From Nodosilinea sp. LEGE 06152 (lineage in GTDB: Bacteria; Cyanobacteriota; Cyanobacteriia; Phormidesmidales; Phormidesmidaceae), in assembly GCF_015207525.1 (NCBI RefSeq), contig NZ_JADEWR010000007.1:21833-56442 (forward strand): a stretch of 34,610 nt of DNA, read 5' to 3'. A program made the position numbers and the translations under genes. The notes under the pieces were generated by a model. That model saw only the letters and a list, made by a program, of their open reading frames with translations. It ran no database searches and was not told where the DNA came from. Positions 24,725 through 32,364 of the stretch are shown here, piece after piece (the stretch's first letter is position 1; every line of letters starts with the position of its first letter).

Positions 24725-25657
24725 CTAGCTCTTCCTAAGCCAGGCCAGCAGGCGCTGGTTAAAGTCGGCGTCGGTTTCGTCGTAGAGGCAGTGGCCCACC
24801 CCTGGCAGCACCTCAAGGCTCAGCAACGGGCTGAGATCGACTAGCCCCTGCGACTGAGCGACGGGCACCACGCGGTCTTGGTCGCCCCACAGCAGCAGAG
24901 TAGGCACCGCTAGCGTGGCCAGCATGTCTTTGACCGAGGGGCTAAAGCTGAGTGTCGTGCGCGATCGCACCAGGTAGCAGAGGGTACGGGTCGCGCCGCG
25001 ATCGCCTGTGGGTAGCACAAACAGGTTCACCAGATCGTCGTCGACACGATCGGCCACGGTGTAGATACCCGCCAGCGCTCGACGCAGAAAGCCGGGGCGG
25101 CGGATGAGGGCAAAGAGCGATCGCATCATCAGCGGGTTGGCCACCAGGCTTTCGACCCGCAGCGACAGGGCCGCTATCCAGCCCGCCACCAAATCTTCGC
25201 GGTTGCCCTCCAGCGGCAGCGTAATCAGCGCCAGCTGCTTTACCCAATTGTCGTGGTTGTGGGCTACCGTCATCGCCACCAGCGCCCCCAGGGAATGCCC
25301 GACCAGCGCCACCGGCTGACCAATGACACCCTGAATGAAATCGGCCACCTGAGCCGCCCAAAGTTCTGCACCATAGAGGGTCGCCGCCTTCTCAGAATCG
25401 CCAAAGCCTAGCAGGTCGATGGCATAGACCGGAGCTACCCGGCTGAGGGCAGGCAAATTGTGTCGCCACTGGTTCAAGTTGGCCCCAAACCCGTGAATCA
25501 GCAGCAGCGGCGGTAGGTTTGCCTCCGGCGGTCCGGGGTGAAACCAGTAGCGAATGCGCCAGCCCCGCCAGTACCAAAAGCGCTGGTACCCCGCCTGGCT
25601 GAGGGTAGAAGACAGGCTGCTGAGTAATGTCGGGGGTTGGGGCACAGAGGAAACCAT
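24725..25657 (-). CDS. Alpha/beta-fold hydrolase
   Basis: 310-residue cytosolic hydrolase. LLLIHGFGANLNQWR supplies the oxyanion region, VGHSLGALVA the nucleophile elbow (S122), LLWGDQDRVVP the acid (D261, less likely D259), and GVGHCLYDE the histidine (H289). A helical cap occupies about 140-240. Proteins like this in cyanobacteria include haloalkane dehalogenase-like and chlorophyll-related esterases, but nothing here fixes the substrate. ATG at 25657. About 240 bp of non-coding DNA separate it from the oxidoreductase gene upstream on the same strand. Confidence 0.88.
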   Translation of the reverse strand: MVSSVPQPPTLLSSLSSTLSQAGYQRFWYWRGWRIRYWFHPGPPEANLPPLLLIHGFGANLNQWRHNLPALSRVAPVYAIDLLGFGDSEKAATLYGAELWAAQVADFIQGVIGQPVALVGHSLGALVAMTVAHNHDNWVKQLALITLPLEGNREDLVAGWIAALSLRVESLVANPLMMRSLFALIRRPGFLRRALAGIYTVADRVDDDLVNLFVLPTGDRGATRTLCYLVRSRTTLSFSPSVKDMLATLAVPTLLLWGDQDRVVPVAQSQGLVDLSPLLSLEVLPGVGHCLYDETDADFNQRLLAWLRKS

Positions 25658-25843
25658 GTTAGAAGCGTTGGCCTGGGGCGGGTAGGCGCAGCCTATGCAT
25701 AACGCGTTCTACAACTATAGCGCTGGCCCAGTTTGCCTAGGACAGTACTACTGCCTGTAGCCGCTGGGACAGCGAACTGGCGTATAGCCATTGCCGACGT
25801 TGCTGGATACAGGGATGAATCAAAACTGCAGCGTCTCTCGCAG

Positions 25844-25863
25844 GGGCAAACGGTTGTTTGCCC
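25844..25863. repeat. Short palindromic repeat GGGCAAAC-GGTT-GTTTGCCC
   Basis: 8-bp arms around a 4-nt loop, 35 nt beyond the stop of the oxidoreductase gene. Same style as the GTAGGGGC...GCCCCTAC palindrome found inside the pseudouridine synthase gene. It may add to transcript ending but lacks a U-tract. Confidence 0.55.
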
Positions 25864-25898
25864 TCGACCAATTGGGGGTAGGCAATTAGGATTTGGCA

Positions 25899-26867
25899 TC
25901 AAACCCGAATGACAGATTTTCCAACCACCTGCCGCTGCTCAAGGCGGTGAATGGCAGCGGGAACGTCTGCCAGGTCGTAAAGACTGTCAATCAGCGGCAC
26001 AATTTTGCCCGCCTCAATCAGTTCTCTCAGGGTGGCTAAGTCTGTTGAATGGGGCTTAGCCATGAAGGATTTCACCGTGCGACCACTTATCTTTGAGATT
26101 AGCGATCCTAAAATCATCACCTGGAACAATCGGGCGATCGCACCCCCGACCAAAACGTAGGTACCTCCCGATTTTAAGACCGGCAAATAGTCGAACACTG
26201 GACGATAGGCCGCCCCATCAACAATTAAGTCGTAGGCCTCTTTCTGCGCAAAATCTACTTGGTCGTAATCGATCACACAGTCTGCGCCCAGTGACCTGAT
26301 GCGCTCCATTTTTGAACGACTGCACACGGCGGTTACGTTAGCACCAGAAGCCTTCGCAATTTGCACCGCAAACGAGCCAACGCCCCCGGCAGCGCCGTTG
26401 ATTAGCACCTGCTGCCCCGGCTGAACGTTGCCCGTATCGCGTAGGGCTTGTAGGGCCGTAAGCGCAGCGCCCGGAACCGCAGCGGCCTCCTCGAAGGTTA
26501 GATTGGCGGGCTTTAAGCTCAAAGCGGCTTCTGTTGCAGCAGCATACTCAGCAAAAGCCCCAAACCCACACTCCGACAGATCTCCAAACACTGCATCACC
26601 AGCTTGAAAGCCCGCCACATTTTTGCCGACGGCTTCAACCGTCCCCGCCACATCAAACCCAATCACTTTAATTTTTGGCTTCAAAAGTCCCCCCATCATC
26701 AGACGGGCAATCAGCGGACGGCCCCGCATCAAATGCCAGTCGCCCGCATTGACAGATGTTGCCCGCACTCGCACCAGCACAGTGTCATCGCGAACCACGG
26801 GCCGATCGACCTCGGTGAGCCTCAACACGTCTGGCGGACCATATTCGGTCTGGGCGATCGCTTTCAT
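25899..26867 (-). CDS. MDR-family NAD(P)-dependent alcohol dehydrogenase / quinone oxidoreductase
   Basis: 322-residue medium-chain reductase without the structural-zinc loop, hence of the quinone-oxidoreductase-like group. N-terminal GroES-like domain (MKAIAQTEYGPPDVLRL, VRATSVNAGDWHLMRG, IGFDVAGTVEAVG), then the Rossmann nucleotide site LINGAAGGVGSFAVQIAKA and the SLGADCVIDYD segment, ending in VVGKSVIRV. It reduces quinones, enones or aldehydes; the substrate is not readable. Start ATG 26867 with GGAG upstream. Divergent from a TetR regulator across 137 bp with two similar operator-like boxes, so it is probably the regulator's main target, induced by a small toxic compound. Confidence 0.9.
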   Translation of the reverse strand: MKAIAQTEYGPPDVLRLTEVDRPVVRDDTVLVRVRATSVNAGDWHLMRGRPLIARLMMGGLLKPKIKVIGFDVAGTVEAVGKNVAGFQAGDAVFGDLSECGFGAFAEYAAATEAALSLKPANLTFEEAAAVPGAALTALQALRDTGNVQPGQQVLINGAAGGVGSFAVQIAKASGANVTAVCSRSKMERIRSLGADCVIDYDQVDFAQKEAYDLIVDGAAYRPVFDYLPVLKSGGTYVLVGGAIARLFQVMILGSLISKISGRTVKSFMAKPHSTDLATLRELIEAGKIVPLIDSLYDLADVPAAIHRLEQRQVVGKSVIRV

Positions 26868-26887
26868 TGAATAACTTCTCCGCCAAA

Positions 26888-26900
26888 CTTACGCCGTAAG
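26888..26900. promoter_or_regulatory. Operator-like box 1 for the TetR regulator
   Basis: CTTACGCCGTAAG, a perfect dyad with a 3-nt centre. It overlaps the proposed -10 of the oxidoreductase promoter. Shares CTTAC..CGTA.G with box 2. Confidence 0.55.
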
Positions 26901-26927
26901 CTTAGCACAGACTTACAGCGTATGTAA
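26899..26927 (-). promoter_or_regulatory. Candidate promoter of the oxidoreductase gene
   Basis: On the minus strand TTACAT (26927-26922) and TAAGCT (26904-26899) are separated by exactly 17 bp. The -35 lies in operator box 2 and the -10 overlaps box 1, so a bound TetR protein would block it. Confidence 0.45.
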
Positions 26928-26928
26928 G
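26912..26928. promoter_or_regulatory. Operator-like box 2 for the TetR regulator
   Basis: CTTACAGCGTATGTAAG, a dyad with CTTAC/GTAAG arms; its first 13 nt match box 1 at 10 positions, starting 24 bp further on. It also covers a possible plus-strand -10 (TAAGAA, 26925-26930) for the regulator itself, which would give autorepression. Confidence 0.55.
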
Positions 26929-27004
26929 AATAGCCTGTGAACAACAAAACCTTCGGCACTGAGCCTGGTTTTGAGCTGTTCCGCTGCAAGACAAGACGAC
27001 AAGA

Positions 27005-27667
27005 ATGGCCAAGGAAAACCGCTCAAACAAGCCCGAACGCCTTCCCTTGAGTAGAGAACGGATATTGCAGACTGCGCTCCATTTGGCTGATGAAGGCGGG
27101 CTTGAAGCCCTCTCCATGCGAAAGCTGGCTCAGGCTCTGGGCGTTAAGGCCATGTCGCTGTACAACCACATTGCCAATAGAGACGATTTAATCGATGGCA
27201 TTGTCGACAGCGTAGTGAGTGAAATAGAAGTGCCCAAACCCGGCGCTGATTGGAAGCTGGCCATGCGGCGGCGGGCAATTTCTGCCCACGCAGTTCTGCT
27301 GCGGCATCCCTGGGCTACGATGCCGCTGGTGTCGCGGATCAATGTAGGGCCAGCGATGCTGCGCTACGTCGATTCAACCCTCGGCTGCCTACGAGAGGCC
27401 GGTTTTTCCTTTGAAATGGCCGACCATGCGTGGAATGCCATCGATAGCCATATCTATGGGTTTACGCTTCAGGAACTCAACTTTCCCATTGAGGCCTCAG
27501 ACTATTCGGAGATAGCCGCAGACTACCTCTCGCAGATCCCTGCCGATCAATATCCCTATATGAATCAGCTCACGCACCAGGTCATCCAGGGAGACTATGA
27601 CGGCCTGCATGACTTTGAGTTTGGGCTTGACCTCATTCTCAACGGCCTAGACAGGCTACCAAAATAG
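27005..27667 (+). CDS. TetR family transcriptional regulator
   Basis: 220 residues. The N-terminal helix-turn-helix domain reads SRERILQTALHLADEGGLEA, then LSMRKLAQALGVKAMSLYNH and IANRDDLIDGIVD, a textbook TetR_N. The C-terminal half (HAVLLRHPWATMPLV, AWNAIDSHIYGFTLQELNF, FEFGLDLILNGLDRL) is of the TetR_C_1 tetracycline-repressor-like kind. ATG at 27005; ribosome-binding site weak. Divergent from the MDR oxidoreductase with paired CTTAC...GTAAG boxes between, so it probably represses that gene and itself until a ligand binds. Confidence 0.92.
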   Translation: MAKENRSNKPERLPLSRERILQTALHLADEGGLEALSMRKLAQALGVKAMSLYNHIANRDDLIDGIVDSVVSEIEVPKPGADWKLAMRRRAISAHAVLLRHPWATMPLVSRINVGPAMLRYVDSTLGCLREAGFSFEMADHAWNAIDSHIYGFTLQELNFPIEASDYSEIAADYLSQIPADQYPYMNQLTHQVIQGDYDGLHDFEFGLDLILNGLDRLPK

Positions 27668-27772
27668 CCTGGTTAGTTATCCCTGTGGTGCTGCCATCTA
27701 ACCCTATGCAGCCGCACCGCTTTAGGTCATGCTAGAGACCGAAAACGCAGTGCTTATGGAGAAAACAGAGCT

Positions 27773-28480
27773 ATGGCTGAGATGGATCCTGTCAAGTTGA
27801 TGAAGCAGGAAGTGGGTCGCCAGGCGGCGGCGCGGGTGCAGTCGAACACTGTGGTGGGTCTGGGCACCGGATCGACTACGGCCTTTGCCATTCAGTTCAT
27901 TGGCGAGCGGCTGGCAGCTGGCGAAATCAGCAATATCAAGGGCGTGCCTACCTCCTTTCAGGCGTCGGTGCTGGCTAAGCAGTACGGTATTCCTTTAACG
28001 ACGCTAGATGAAGTTGACGACATCGCCCTGGCCATTGACGGGGCTGACGAAGTTGACCCCCAAATGAACCTGGTCAAGGGTGGCGGTGCGGCCCACACCC
28101 GCGAAAAGATTGTAGACTCCCTTGCCAAAGAATTTATCGTGGTGGTGGATAGCTCGAAGCTGGTGGACAAGCTAGGCACTACCTTTGCCCTGCCGGTGGA
28201 AGTGATGCCCCTGGCCGTTACCCCCGTTACTAAAGCGCTGGAAGCCCTGGGCGGCAAGCCCGATCTACGCATGGGCATTAAGAAAGACGGTCCTGTTATC
28301 ACCGACCAGGGCAACATGATTTTGGATGTGAAATTTGATGCGATCGATGACCCCGCCGGGTTAGAGAAAACTATCAACAACATCCCCGGCGTGCTCGACA
28401 ATGGCCTGTTTGTCGGCGTGGCCACCGAGGTGCTGGTGGGCGAAGTCAAAGATGGCCAGGCCAGCGTACGCAAGCTGTAG
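27773..28480 (+). CDS. rpiA: Ribose-5-phosphate isomerase A
   Basis: 235 residues; interconverts ribose-5-phosphate and ribulose-5-phosphate, a step of the Calvin cycle and the pentose phosphate pathway. Motifs: [13 protein letters not shown] (about 28-40), the active-site DGADEVDP (about 89-96) and [15 protein letters not shown] (about 100-114), then [15 protein letters not shown]. The length is usual. ATG 27773 with GGAG some 14 nt upstream; ATG 27782 ([12 protein letters not shown]) is an equally good start with better family agreement. Single gene closed by a strong terminator. Confidence 0.96.
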   Translation: MAEMDPVKLMKQEVGRQAAARVQSNTVVGLGTGSTTAFAIQFIGERLAAGEISNIKGVPTSFQASVLAKQYGIPLTTLDEVDDIALAIDGADEVDPQMNLVKGGGAAHTREKIVDSLAKEFIVVVDSSKLVDKLGTTFALPVEVMPLAVTPVTKALEALGGKPDLRMGIKKDGPVITDQGNMILDVKFDAIDDPAGLEKTINNIPGVLDNGLFVGVATEVLVGEVKDGQASVRKL

Positions 28481-28499
28481 AGACGGCAAATTCTAGTTT

Positions 28500-28545
28500 A
28501 AAAATAGCCGAGGGCTCAGCGGAATCGTAGCCCTCGGCTATTTTT
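28500..28545 (+). terminator. Strong intrinsic terminator of rpiA
   Basis: A 17-nt arm (28500-28516, AAAAATAGCCGAGGGCT) pairs perfectly with 28529-28545, leaving a 12-nt loop and ending in five Ts. Starts 20 nt after the stop codon. Confidence 0.92.
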
Positions 28546-28568
28546 GTGCTCAAGGGTGACAGAGTTGG

Positions 28569-28606
28569 CAAAGGCGATCGCCTTTGGGCGCGATCGCCCG
28601 TTTTTT
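28569..28606 (+). terminator. Second hairpin with HIP1 palindromes and T-run
   Basis: An 18-bp palindrome CAAAGGCGATCGCCTTTG (28569-28586) built on HIP1, overlapped by GGGCG-CGAT-CGCCC (28586-28599) and six Ts (28601-28606). It may be a backup terminator in front of the channel gene. Confidence 0.5.
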
Positions 28607-28716
28607 AAGGAAATAGATGATTTTGTAGGCCCAGCACTCAGCCGTCATACACTGCTTATACCCAGCCCAGCCTGGGGAAGGGTTTGGTTTTCTACAACCA
28701 GCTAGCAGTTAGCGCT

Positions 28717-30549
28717 ATGGTTTTTTTAGCAGATTGGCGCATTCGGGGGCGACGGCTTAGGCACGGGCTGCTGCTGGGCCTAGCGATGGTGCTGCTGGTG
28801 ATAGTGCCGCCAACCTTAGCCACTGGGGAGCTATCAACCCCGGCCTCAGAGAGCGCTGAGGTGGAGCGGGCTGAGGTAGACGCTGGAGTCGAGAACGCTA
28901 GCCCAGCGTCTTCAGAGGCGGCGGTCGGCAACGTGGTCGATGGCTTTCCAGTGGTGCTGGATGGGGTGCCGCTTTTCTACGTTAGGCAGGGGATTGCGGG
29001 GGTCACCTCAGCTGCAGAGCGCGCCGCGATTATTACCCAGCGGGTGAAGGCGATCGCCACCGACTCCGACCTTGCCCCAGACGCCATTCGCGCTGAGACT
29101 GAAGAAAACCAAAGTGTGGTGCTGGCGGGCGATACCGTACTGTTCACCGTGCGCCAGGAAGATGCTGAGTCCTATGGTAGCTCCCACCCCGAGCTGGCCG
29201 CCGAGGCCGTAGCGCGAATTCAGCAGGGGGTGATGCACTACCGCGAGCAGCGCAGTCTGCGGCGCATTGTCACCAGCGTGAGCATGACCCTGCTCAGCAC
29301 CATCGTGGTGTTTCTGGTGCTGAGGGGAATTTTGTTTGGCAGCTCCAGGCTGCTGACCTACATTCGGCGGCGGCGAAACGCCAATACCCTGGCTATCCGG
29401 ATTCAGTCGGTGCAGGTTTTGGGGTCTGGGGCCACCAGCTACCTGCTCGGCGGGCTAGTGCGCCTGCTGCGCCCAGGCCTAATTTTGCTGGCGCTATACC
29501 TGTACGTGCCCTTCGTGCTGAGCCAGTTTCCGGCTACGGCAGAGTTTGGCGACAGTCTGCTGCAAGACATGGCCTTTCGCCTCAGCCTGCTGGCTCAAGG
29601 GTTTGTCGCCTACCTGCCCGAGCTGGCGATGATTGGCGTGATTGGTCTGGTTACCTACTACGTAATTGAGTTTGCCCGGCAGGTGATTATCGAGCTGGGC
29701 CGTCACGATGTTTACCCCTGGTTTTACCCCGAGTGGGTTCAGCCCACGATTCGGCTGGCAACGCTGCTGATCGTGGCGATCGCTATGGTGATCGCGGGGC
29801 CTTACCTGCCGGGGTTTGGCTCCCCCGCATTCCAGGGCATTTCGATCTTTTTGGGGGCGCTGCTGACGTTGGGGTCATCCTCGGCGGTGGCCAACGCCCT
29901 GTCGGGGATTATTTTGATCTACACCCGCGCCTTTCAGCTCAGAGATTTTATTCGCATTAACGATATTGTGGGCGAGGTGCAAGACAAGTCGCTGTTTGTG
30001 ACTCGGGTGCTCACCCCTAAGCAAGAGACGGTCACCATTCCCAATGCGTCGGTGCTGAACAGCAACGTGATCAACTACAGCGCCATCTGCCGCGAGTCTC
30101 AAGGGTTTTTGCTGCTCTACACCACCGTTACCCTGGGCTACGACCTGCCCTGGCGCAAGGTACATGAGGTGCTGATTGAGGCGGCGAGGGCCACGGCTGA
30201 TATTGCGATCGCGCCCGCCCCCTTTGTGCTGCAAACCGCCCTCAACGATTTCAACGTCAGCTACGAACTCAATGCCTACACGGCCTCACCCGCCAAAATG
30301 CCCGATATTTACTCCCGGCTGCACCAAAACATTCAGGACCACTGCAACGCCGCCGACATTGAAATTTTGTCGCCCACCTTCTCGGCCCTGCGCGACGGCA
30401 ACCACTCTACCCTCCCCGCCAACTACCTGCCCGACGATTACAAGGCTCCCCCATTTGTGGTGCAGGGCACCCACGGTCAGCCGCCCTTGGCAGACTCCCG
30501 GCCAAGAGAGTCTAGGCCAGATATCAAGCCAGAAACCAACGGTTCCTAA
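28717..30549 (+). CDS. MscS-family mechanosensitive ion channel
   Basis: About 610 residues. After an arginine-rich start a signal-like hydrophobic segment (LLLGLAMVLLVIVPPTLA) precedes a periplasmic region of about 140 residues with VDGFPVVLDGVPLFYVRQGI, often seen in cyanobacterial MscS proteins. Membrane helices follow near 184-206, 246-268, 303-320, 344-364 and 373-405. The last is the pore helix (FLGALLTLGSSSAVANALSG), followed by the beta domain (FIRINDIVGEVQDKSLFVTR, VTIPNASVLNSNVINYS) and the C-terminal alpha/beta domain. It releases ions and osmolytes at hypo-osmotic shock. The start is uncertain: ATG 28717 fits a signal peptide, TTG 28684 would add 11 residues. The MFS gene begins 9 nt after its stop. 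Confidence 0.9.
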   Translation: MVFLADWRIRGRRLRHGLLLGLAMVLLVIVPPTLATGELSTPASESAEVERAEVDAGVENASPASSEAAVGNVVDGFPVVLDGVPLFYVRQGIAGVTSAAERAAIITQRVKAIATDSDLAPDAIRAETEENQSVVLAGDTVLFTVRQEDAESYGSSHPELAAEAVARIQQGVMHYREQRSLRRIVTSVSMTLLSTIVVFLVLRGILFGSSRLLTYIRRRRNANTLAIRIQSVQVLGSGATSYLLGGLVRLLRPGLILLALYLYVPFVLSQFPATAEFGDSLLQDMAFRLSLLAQGFVAYLPELAMIGVIGLVTYYVIEFARQVIIELGRHDVYPWFYPEWVQPTIRLATLLIVAIAMVIAGPYLPGFGSPAFQGISIFLGALLTLGSSSAVANALSGIILIYTRAFQLRDFIRINDIVGEVQDKSLFVTRVLTPKQETVTIPNASVLNSNVINYSAICRESQGFLLLYTTVTLGYDLPWRKVHEVLIEAARATADIAIAPAPFVLQTALNDFNVSYELNAYTASPAKMPDIYSRLHQNIQDHCNAADIEILSPTFSALRDGNHSTLPANYLPDDYKAPPFVVQGTHGQPPLADSRPRESRPDIKPETNGS

Positions 30550-30558
30550 CCCCTCTAG

Positions 30559-32208
30559 ATGCAGATGGTCACTCCACCAGCCCTGCGGCAGCCAATTTTA
30601 GCAACCTGGGGCCAACCGCTGGGGCTGTGCCTGATTCTGTTTATGCTGTCGTACACCATCGGTGTGGTGCAGCCGATTATGCCGCCCCTGGTGCGGGAGT
30701 TTAACTCTAGCGTGGGCTACGTGCAGTCGGCCCTGGTGCTGATGTCGCTGGTGACGGCCTCATTTACCCCCACGGCAGAAAACCTGAGCCGACGACTGGG
30801 GCGGCGTCGGGTGCTGGCGATCGCCCTGGGGTTCTTTGCCCTGGGCCTGATCGTAATTATTCTCAGCCCTGATGTTGGGCTGTTTACCCTGGGGCTGGCA
30901 GGGTGCACTGGGATCGCTGGAGCGGTGTTGATGAGCGCCCCGGTGGCCATGATGGACGTTCTCTATCCCAGCGAATTGACTCAGCGGTATGGGCTGGTAG
31001 CTTTGGCGATCGCAGGTGTGCTCGGTGCCTTGGTCGGCTCCATCACTGGCGGGGTAATGGCCTTTGACTTTAGCTGGCGCTGGGCCTTTGCCTTTGAGCT
31101 GGGGTTGATTCCGATTATTTGGTGGCTGGTGCGCTCGATTGCGGTGCCCGCCCCGGCCCAGACTCGGTCCATCGACTGGCTGGGGGGGCTGCTGTCGGTA
31201 GCGGGGTTTGGGTTTACGCTAGTTGGGCTGAGCCTTGCCTCAGAGCTAGGCTGGTGGCAGCCCAGGGGTCGGTCCCAAATCCTGAACGTTGCGCTGACCC
31301 CCTTGGGCATTTCCGTCGCCCCAGTGCTAATCGCGGCGGGGCTGATCTGCCTGGGGATCTTGGTGTTCTGGGAACGGGCCAGGCTGCGCCAGGGCGAACC
31401 ATCCCTGCTGCGCCTGGGGGTGTTTAACCGGCGCATTTATACCCTGGGGCTCACCATTGGCACCCTGCACACCATGACCACGGTGGGGGTGCAGTTCAAC
31501 CTGTTTCAATTTATTCCAACCGTGGTGGGGCTAAACCCGGTGCAGACTGCGATCGCGGTGATGCCCTTTACCATTGCCCAGCTGGCGGTGCTGCTGATGC
31601 TGGTCAAGCAGCGGCCCCAGGTTCCGCCCCGCTACCTGCTCCAGGCGGGGCTGTTGGTTAAGAGTGTGGGCATTGCCATGCTGGTGACGGCCGTTCGCCC
31701 TCCGGTGTCTTCCCTGAGGTTGCTGCCTGCCCTGGTAATCATGGGCGCGGGCACAGGGCTGTTCACTACCTACATTACCTCCCTCACCTTTGCCGATACA
31801 CTCAAAGACCAAAAGGTTGAGGCCCGAGGGGTGTACCGCCCGTTTCAAAACCTGGGGGCTTCTTTGGGGCGGGGTATTTTGGGCACGCTGCTGGTGAGTT
31901 CGGCCTCGTACAAAATTGTCGATGGCATTGTGGCCGAGCTTGGCCAATCGGTAGACCCAGCGGTGCGGCGCAATGCGGTGCGATCGCTCCAGGTGGCGAT
32001 TCAAACCCTGCGGCGCAGCGATCGTCGTGATCTATTTACCCAACTCCCCGACTCAGTTCAGCCCGCCCTCAACGGCATTTTGCAGACGGCTGCGATCGAG
32101 GCCATGCAGAGCACGCTGCTGGTAATTTTGGCGCTCTGTCTACTCTGTCTAGGCCTGTCGTTCCTGCTGCCCAAGACCGTCAAGACGATTGAGGCACCCA
32201 TTGAGTGA
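30559..32208 (+). CDS. MFS transporter, DHA2-like (14-TM class)
   Basis: 549-residue multi-pass inner-membrane exporter. First helix LGLCLILFMLSYTIGVVQPI followed by MPPLV; motif A-like AENLSRRLGRRRVLAIALGF between helices 2 and 3; GVLGALVGSITGGVM resembles motif C of drug antiporters. The length and number of hydrophobic segments fit the DHA2 drug:H+ antiporter type. A soluble loop of about 60 residues near the end (VDGIVAELGQSVDPAVRRNA, DRRDLFTQLPDSVQ) precedes the final helix, also usual for this class. Starts 9 nt after the MscS stop without an evident ribosome-binding site, so probably translated from the same mRNA. The exported compound is unknown. Confidence 0.88.
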   Translation: MQMVTPPALRQPILATWGQPLGLCLILFMLSYTIGVVQPIMPPLVREFNSSVGYVQSALVLMSLVTASFTPTAENLSRRLGRRRVLAIALGFFALGLIVIILSPDVGLFTLGLAGCTGIAGAVLMSAPVAMMDVLYPSELTQRYGLVALAIAGVLGALVGSITGGVMAFDFSWRWAFAFELGLIPIIWWLVRSIAVPAPAQTRSIDWLGGLLSVAGFGFTLVGLSLASELGWWQPRGRSQILNVALTPLGISVAPVLIAAGLICLGILVFWERARLRQGEPSLLRLGVFNRRIYTLGLTIGTLHTMTTVGVQFNLFQFIPTVVGLNPVQTAIAVMPFTIAQLAVLLMLVKQRPQVPPRYLLQAGLLVKSVGIAMLVTAVRPPVSSLRLLPALVIMGAGTGLFTTYITSLTFADTLKDQKVEARGVYRPFQNLGASLGRGILGTLLVSSASYKIVDGIVAELGQSVDPAVRRNAVRSLQVAIQTLRRSDRRDLFTQLPDSVQPALNGILQTAAIEAMQSTLLVILALCLLCLGLSFLLPKTVKTIEAPIE

Positions 32209-32301
32209 AAAAGCCGAAGAATAACGAGATTCTTTAGACTGGATTCCTTTATAAGAGAATTTAAGGATTACAAACAGATACCCGTATTTTTCTGGAAAAT
32301 C

Positions 32302-32331
32302 TTGGGCTTAATGGGTGGTCAACTCTATAGT
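32302..32331 (+). promoter_or_regulatory. Candidate promoter of the STAND NTPase gene
   Basis: TTGGGC (32302-32307) and TATAGT (32326-32331) with an 18-bp spacer, 34 nt before the ATG. Prediction only. Confidence 0.45.
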
Positions 32332-32364
32332 TAGGTTACTTGCGAGTCGTCACCTTCAGTACCC

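Noticed and set aside
30176..30601. 141-residue ORF in another frame across the end of the MscS gene
   Set aside because: Pro/Thr-rich frame-shifted shadow of the MscS C-terminus.
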